Below are positions 5,112-7,970 of a DNA stretch of 7,970 nt, piece by piece. The stretch is taken from assembly GCA_903841915.1 (NCBI GenBank), contig CAIMKO010000612.1, positions 1 through 7,970 of the forward strand. Reading direction: 5' to 3'. How positions within the stretch are numbered: the first letter of the stretch is position 1; each line of letters opens with the position of its first letter. The translations under genes were made by a program, and so were the position numbers. The DNA comes from an uncultured Chitinophagaceae bacterium (lineage in GTDB: Bacteria > Bacteroidota > Bacteroidia > Chitinophagales > Chitinophagaceae). A model generated the notes under the pieces. The model saw only the letters and a program-made list of their open reading frames with translations, did no database searches and was not told the origin of the DNA.

Positions 5112-6221
5112 TTATTCTGCAATCAGTTTTGTTGCTAGATCATAAAAATCAGCAGAGATCTTCTCGAATGAGAATTGCTTTTTAAAATAGGCTTCTGCTT
5201 GTAAAGAAAATGCATTCCTATCCAGCGCAGTAGCAAATAAAATTGTTTTATACAAAGACACAGCATTTCCGGTTTCGGAAATAAAACCATATTTGCCGTT
5301 ATCAATTGATTTTAAGGAGGCCGGAATATTTGATACGATCGGGATACAACCGCAGGCCATGGCTTCAATAACAGAAAACCCGGCGCTTTCTTTAAGACTT
5401 GCAGAAATAAGATAATCGGCTGCACTATACCAGGTCTCTAATGTAGTGTATTCTTTTTTTCCATGTAAGTATACATTTTTTTTCAGGAGCTCAGATCTGC
5501 TAATGAACGATTGTACCTGTGACAGCAATTCATCAGTTTGATAAATAAGATGCAAAGCACAATCTGTATTTTGAAATAGATATCTTTCAAAAGCTTTTAA
5601 AATAGTAAATGGATCTTTGTTCTCATTCAATCTTCCTACAAATAAAAAATTGGTAGTACTGGTCATTCCAGTAATTTGTTTCGAAAGGATCTTATCCTGC
5701 TTTACAAAATGGGTGGATGCCAAACCCAAAGTTTTACACTTCTGTCTGTCAACAATGATCTTTGCTTTTAGCCAGGGTTCTGCATTTTCGATAGTTGTAA
5801 AATGATAGCTGTCGATACAATGGTCTGCGGTCTTTTGAACGATCCTTTTGATCCTGCCAAATGGATTATCTGCATGGTGTTCTGCAATGATCTTTGTTGC
5901 TGCAGGAAGAAACTGTTTCAACTGGATGATCTGAAAAGAAAAATGAAGGCCAAATACCAGAACAATATCAGGCTTTACTTTTTTTACTGCATGATGCAAT
6001 GAAAACGGAAAAGCTGAACCCCCTGCTTTTGTTTTAAGACAATGATACTGTACATTATTGATCAAACTTATTCCAGTATAGCCGATCCGAATAAAATAAT
6101 GCACTTCTGCTTTTTTTGCCAGCGCCTCCAATATTCCTACCGAAGGTGCGATCTTTTGTATCCATTCTTCAGGTGAATGATAGTTAGGAAGAATATTATA
6201 ATTTAAAAAAGCAATTCTCAT
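5112..6221 (-). CDS. Glycosyltransferase family 4 (GT-B fold)
   Basis: This 369-aa cytoplasmic retaining glycosyltransferase is expected to add a sugar from a nucleotide-sugar donor to an acceptor. The N-terminal acceptor domain starts MRIAFLNYNILPNYHSPEEW, with the central strand PDIVLVFGLH (84-93) and EHHADNP (114-120). The C-terminal donor domain begins at NFLFVGRLNENKDPFTILKA (191-210), with R197 and K202 at the usual diphosphate-binding positions. The family E-x7-E motif is ESAGFSVIE (E278, E286), followed by AMACGCIPIVS. Length is typical and no domain is missing. There is no signal peptide. Its ATG overlaps the amidohydrolase stop by four bases (ATGA), indicating coupling. Its stop lies 9 bp from the stop of the converging ABC gene, with no room for a dedicated terminator. 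The donor and acceptor are unknown; context suggests the lipid-linked glycan started by the phosphoglycosyl transferase, or the amidohydrolase product. Confidence 0.9.
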   Translation of the reverse strand: MRIAFLNYNILPNYHSPEEWIQKIAPSVGILEALAKKAEVHYFIRIGYTGISLINNVQYHCLKTKAGGSAFPFSLHHAVKKVKPDIVLVFGLHFSFQIIQLKQFLPAATKIIAEHHADNPFGRIKRIVQKTADHCIDSYHFTTIENAEPWLKAKIIVDRQKCKTLGLASTHFVKQDKILSKQITGMTSTTNFLFVGRLNENKDPFTILKAFERYLFQNTDCALHLIYQTDELLSQVQSFISRSELLKKNVYLHGKKEYTTLETWYSAADYLISASLKESAGFSVIEAMACGCIPIVSNIPASLKSIDNGKYGFISETGNAVSLYKTILFATALDRNAFSLQAEAYFKKQFSFEKISADFYDLATKLIAE

Positions 6222-7393
6222 ATAGGTTGGTAGGGGATGAATGGAAAAGCCGCTTCGGGATAATATTTTTTGATATTGTCAGACAGATGCGGAAGGTTCC
6301 CTTTTACATATTTGATCCTGTCATACAATTTTATTTTACTGAATTTCAGTACATCTATGCCGGCATTGTACACCTGTTGTTTTAATTCTTCATCAAATAG
6401 TTTTATTGCTCCGTTTTTTATTACCATTAAAATATCTTCCGGATTGAGTTGATAAAAAGCATCCATAGATGAACCGTCTTTTGGAGCTTTTGCTAGTACA
6501 AGGTCTGCATCTTTTCCTTTTTTTATTTTGCCACTATTTGTTCTCCAGATATGGGCTGCGGTTACTGTAAGCATATCTAATATTTCTTCATCGGTTGCCA
6601 TTTGAGTCGATCTTGCCAGTCTCAGATGGTTCCATATATTCCAGTTGGCAGTAAGGGTGGAATCTGTGCCAAAGATCACGCTGGTATTTTGTTTAAGCTC
6701 TTTAATGTTAGCAGTTGTTTCCAAAAGAAAGTGATTGGAATCGGGACACCAGACAATGGCTTTAAATCGGGCAGATTGTTTTTTATTCATCGCCACTGCG
6801 TGGATACCGATGATCTCTTTATTTAAAATATTCCAATTGATCAGTTGGTTGATCTCTGCATGCGAGAACCTGTCAGTTCCTTCACCAATATGTATGCAAT
6901 AATGCTGATTGTTTTTAAAGGGATTATTTAGCTTTAATTTCCAGTTTTTTTCAAATTGAATCGAGTGTAAATTTTCTCGTGGTTGAATAACGTCAATGAG
7001 CTGATCTGGTATAGTCAAAGCTTTTCCATGATTTACCACAGTAGTTACACCGCAAAGCAGATTCTTGTAAAGACCCCATTGTACCCGTAAAACTTCGGGA
7101 ATCTTTAGAACAGCATTTATATCGTCCTTATATTCTGAGTGGATATATTCAGCCCATTGGGTATAGTTCTTAAATGTCTTATTTCCGTATTGCGGGAAAA
7201 GGTTAAAATCAAGATGGTCATGTGAGTTGATCAAACCGGGAAAAGCGATCGCATCTTCAAATCTAATTTCCAAGCCGTCTCTTCGGTTTGCAAGATCTCT
7301 GTTTTGTTCGGTAACGGCATGCAAGATCCCATCTGCTATATGAATCTGAACAAAGGAGTCGTTTAGCAATTTTACATTAGTCAGTAGCATCAT
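6218..7393 (-). CDS. Amidohydrolase-superfamily enzyme, ATZ/TRZ or cytosine-deaminase-like
   Basis: This 391-aa metal-dependent hydrolase or deaminase belongs to the mononuclear (subtype III-like) amidohydrolases. Metal and catalytic residues are all visible: H58 and H60 in FPGLINSHDHLDF, H168 and E171 in CIHIGEG (HxxE), H198 in IIGIHAVAM, and D244 in VIFGTDSTLTANWN. The small beta-sandwich is formed by both ends: TNVKLLNDSFVQIHIADGIL at the start, and IKKGKDADLVLAK (290-302) plus ILMVIKNGAI near 321-330. About 60 further C-terminal residues are not recognised. Two ATG codons stand in tandem (7393, 7390). The first 17 bases overlap the end of the methyltransferase gene, and the stop overlaps the glycosyltransferase start. 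Such enzymes remove amino or other leaving groups from heterocycles or hydrolyse amides, but the substrate here is unknown. Its place between a methyltransferase and a glycosyltransferase suggests a biosynthetic tailoring step and not catabolism. Confidence 0.85.
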   Translation of the reverse strand: MMLLTNVKLLNDSFVQIHIADGILHAVTEQNRDLANRRDGLEIRFEDAIAFPGLINSHDHLDFNLFPQYGNKTFKNYTQWAEYIHSEYKDDINAVLKIPEVLRVQWGLYKNLLCGVTTVVNHGKALTIPDQLIDVIQPRENLHSIQFEKNWKLKLNNPFKNNQHYCIHIGEGTDRFSHAEINQLINWNILNKEIIGIHAVAMNKKQSARFKAIVWCPDSNHFLLETTANIKELKQNTSVIFGTDSTLTANWNIWNHLRLARSTQMATDEEILDMLTVTAAHIWRTNSGKIKKGKDADLVLAKAPKDGSSMDAFYQLNPEDILMVIKNGAIKLFDEELKQQVYNAGIDVLKFSKIKLYDRIKYVKGNLPHLSDNIKKYYPEAAFPFIPYQPI

Positions 7394-7970
7394 CTCGCTT
7401 TAAGTGTAAACCATAAATGATGGGAGTACCGTTAAATTTTTCAAATACATGCAATGCATGCTTTTGCTCATAATAATGTTTGTGTTCCTTGTTTATTGTT
7501 ATTTCTTCTTCAGCAGCAACCATAAATCCATATTTTCCGGCTATTAGTTTTATGGATTCAATACTGTGAATAAAATTTTTTACGGTCACCTGTCTTCTCC
7601 CTTTTTGAAAAGTACGTTTACCGCCCTTTGCTAAAGCAACAGGATGGAAATCGGTGATGATGATATCACTTTTTTGTTTGGCTATTCTGAACCAGGCCTC
7701 TAATGTGGTAGTAAGATCTTCAATATGCGCAATGGTAAGTGTAGATATGATCAGATCGAATGAAGCAGTAGGAACCCTGTCAAATAAGGAACTGGTGATT
7801 TTATGCGTTATTGCAGCGGGAAATTTTTGACGCAGTTGTTCAAGCATGCCACCCGAAACATCAAACCCGGATACGATGGCCGGCTTTTGATCCAGGATCT
7901 TTTGCCAGTGTCTACCCGTACCGCAGCCAATATCGGCAACTATTTTATTTTCAATATCAAGTTTATGGAG
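7377..7970 (-). CDS. Class I SAM-dependent methyltransferase (5' end beyond the window)
   Basis: The frame is open to the right edge, giving 197 visible residues; an internal Met at 7847 is not the start. The SAM-binding site is ahead of that Met: motif I VADIGCGTGR (11-20 of the visible part), then the acidic residue after strand 2 in SGFDVSGGML (D37), and the later strand SFDLIISTLTIAHIEDL near 70-86. ITDFHP is probably the end of strand 5. About 35-45 N-terminal residues are estimated to be missing. The C-terminal part (NKEHKHYYEQ... to GLHLKRDD) is rich in His, Lys and Tyr and may bind substrate. The gene overlaps the amidohydrolase start by 17 bases, so the two are very probably cotranscribed and made together. 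A small-molecule or glycan methyltransferase (Methyltransf_11/25 type) is likely; the acceptor is unknown. The promoter would be outside the window. Confidence 0.9.
   Translation of the reverse strand, partial: LHKLDIENKIVADIGCGTGRHWQKILDQKPAIVSGFDVSGGMLEQLRQKFPAAITHKITSSLFDRVPTASFDLIISTLTIAHIEDLTTTLEAWFRIAKQKSDIIITDFHPVALAKGGKRTFQKGRRQVTVKNFIHSIESIKLIAGKYGFMVAAEEEITINKEHKHYYEQKHALHVFEKFNGTPIIYGLHLKRDDATD

Noticed and set aside
5617..6002. Two plus-strand open frames within the glycosyltransferase gene
   Set aside because: They are antisense to the well-supported GT4 coding sequence, with no recognisable motifs and no start signals.
6270..6826. Two plus-strand open frames within the amidohydrolase gene
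   Set aside because: They are antisense to a gene whose metal ligands are all intact; their Cys/Phe-rich composition is typical of antisense translation.
7377..7847. Methyltransferase starting at the Met at 7847
   Set aside because: The frame remains open to the window edge, and the SAM-binding motif DIGCGTG lies upstream of that Met, so the true start is further right.
1..7970. CRISPR arrays, complete insertion sequences, riboswitches and rRNA
   Set aside because: No regularly spaced repeats, transposase genes with terminal inverted repeats, or recognisable aptamer or rRNA sequences were found by reading both strands.

Overview
The window looks like chromosomal DNA of a Bacteroidota bacterium, probably Chitinophagaceae or a relative. 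The evidence is AT-rich DNA, genes without Shine-Dalgarno sequences, promoter-like TTTG / TAnnTTTG pairs of the Bacteroidota type, and protein families typical of that phylum. The species cannot be named from the sequence.

Left part (1 to about 2600): the scar of mobile DNA at a tRNA gene. Positions 68-107 are the 3' half of an initiator tRNA-Met, starting exactly at the CAT anticodon and followed by a strong intrinsic terminator. No 5' half precedes it, so this is an attachment-site copy and not a working tRNA gene. Reading toward it on the minus strand is the decayed 3' end of what appears to be a serine site-specific recombinase. Its last codons are the antisense of the tRNA fragment. Next comes an AbiE-like toxin-antitoxin pair: a winged-helix antitoxin/repressor and a nucleotidyltransferase toxin, overlapping by one base. 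A nested inverted-repeat operator overlaps their probable promoter. Then a 62-codon gene matches only the extreme N-terminus of TOTE-type primase/helicase conflict proteins. It is probably a remnant, but it has a consensus promoter. Together these look like an eroded defence-bearing island.

Right part (2648 to 7970): a glycoconjugate locus. On the plus strand lie a monotopic phosphoglycosyl transferase, which would start a lipid-linked glycan, and an ABC exporter/flippase-type protein. Converging on them from the minus strand, with 9 bp between the stop codons, are three overlapping genes read in the order class I methyltransferase (5' end outside the window), ATZ/TRZ-type amidohydrolase and GT4 glycosyltransferase. 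Their overlaps of 17 and 4 bases argue for one translationally coupled operon.

A plausible joint role is to build, modify and export a small lipid-linked glycan or glycosylated metabolite. The amidohydrolase and methyltransferase are unusual partners in such a locus and are the best lead for something undescribed, but their substrate cannot be read from sequence.
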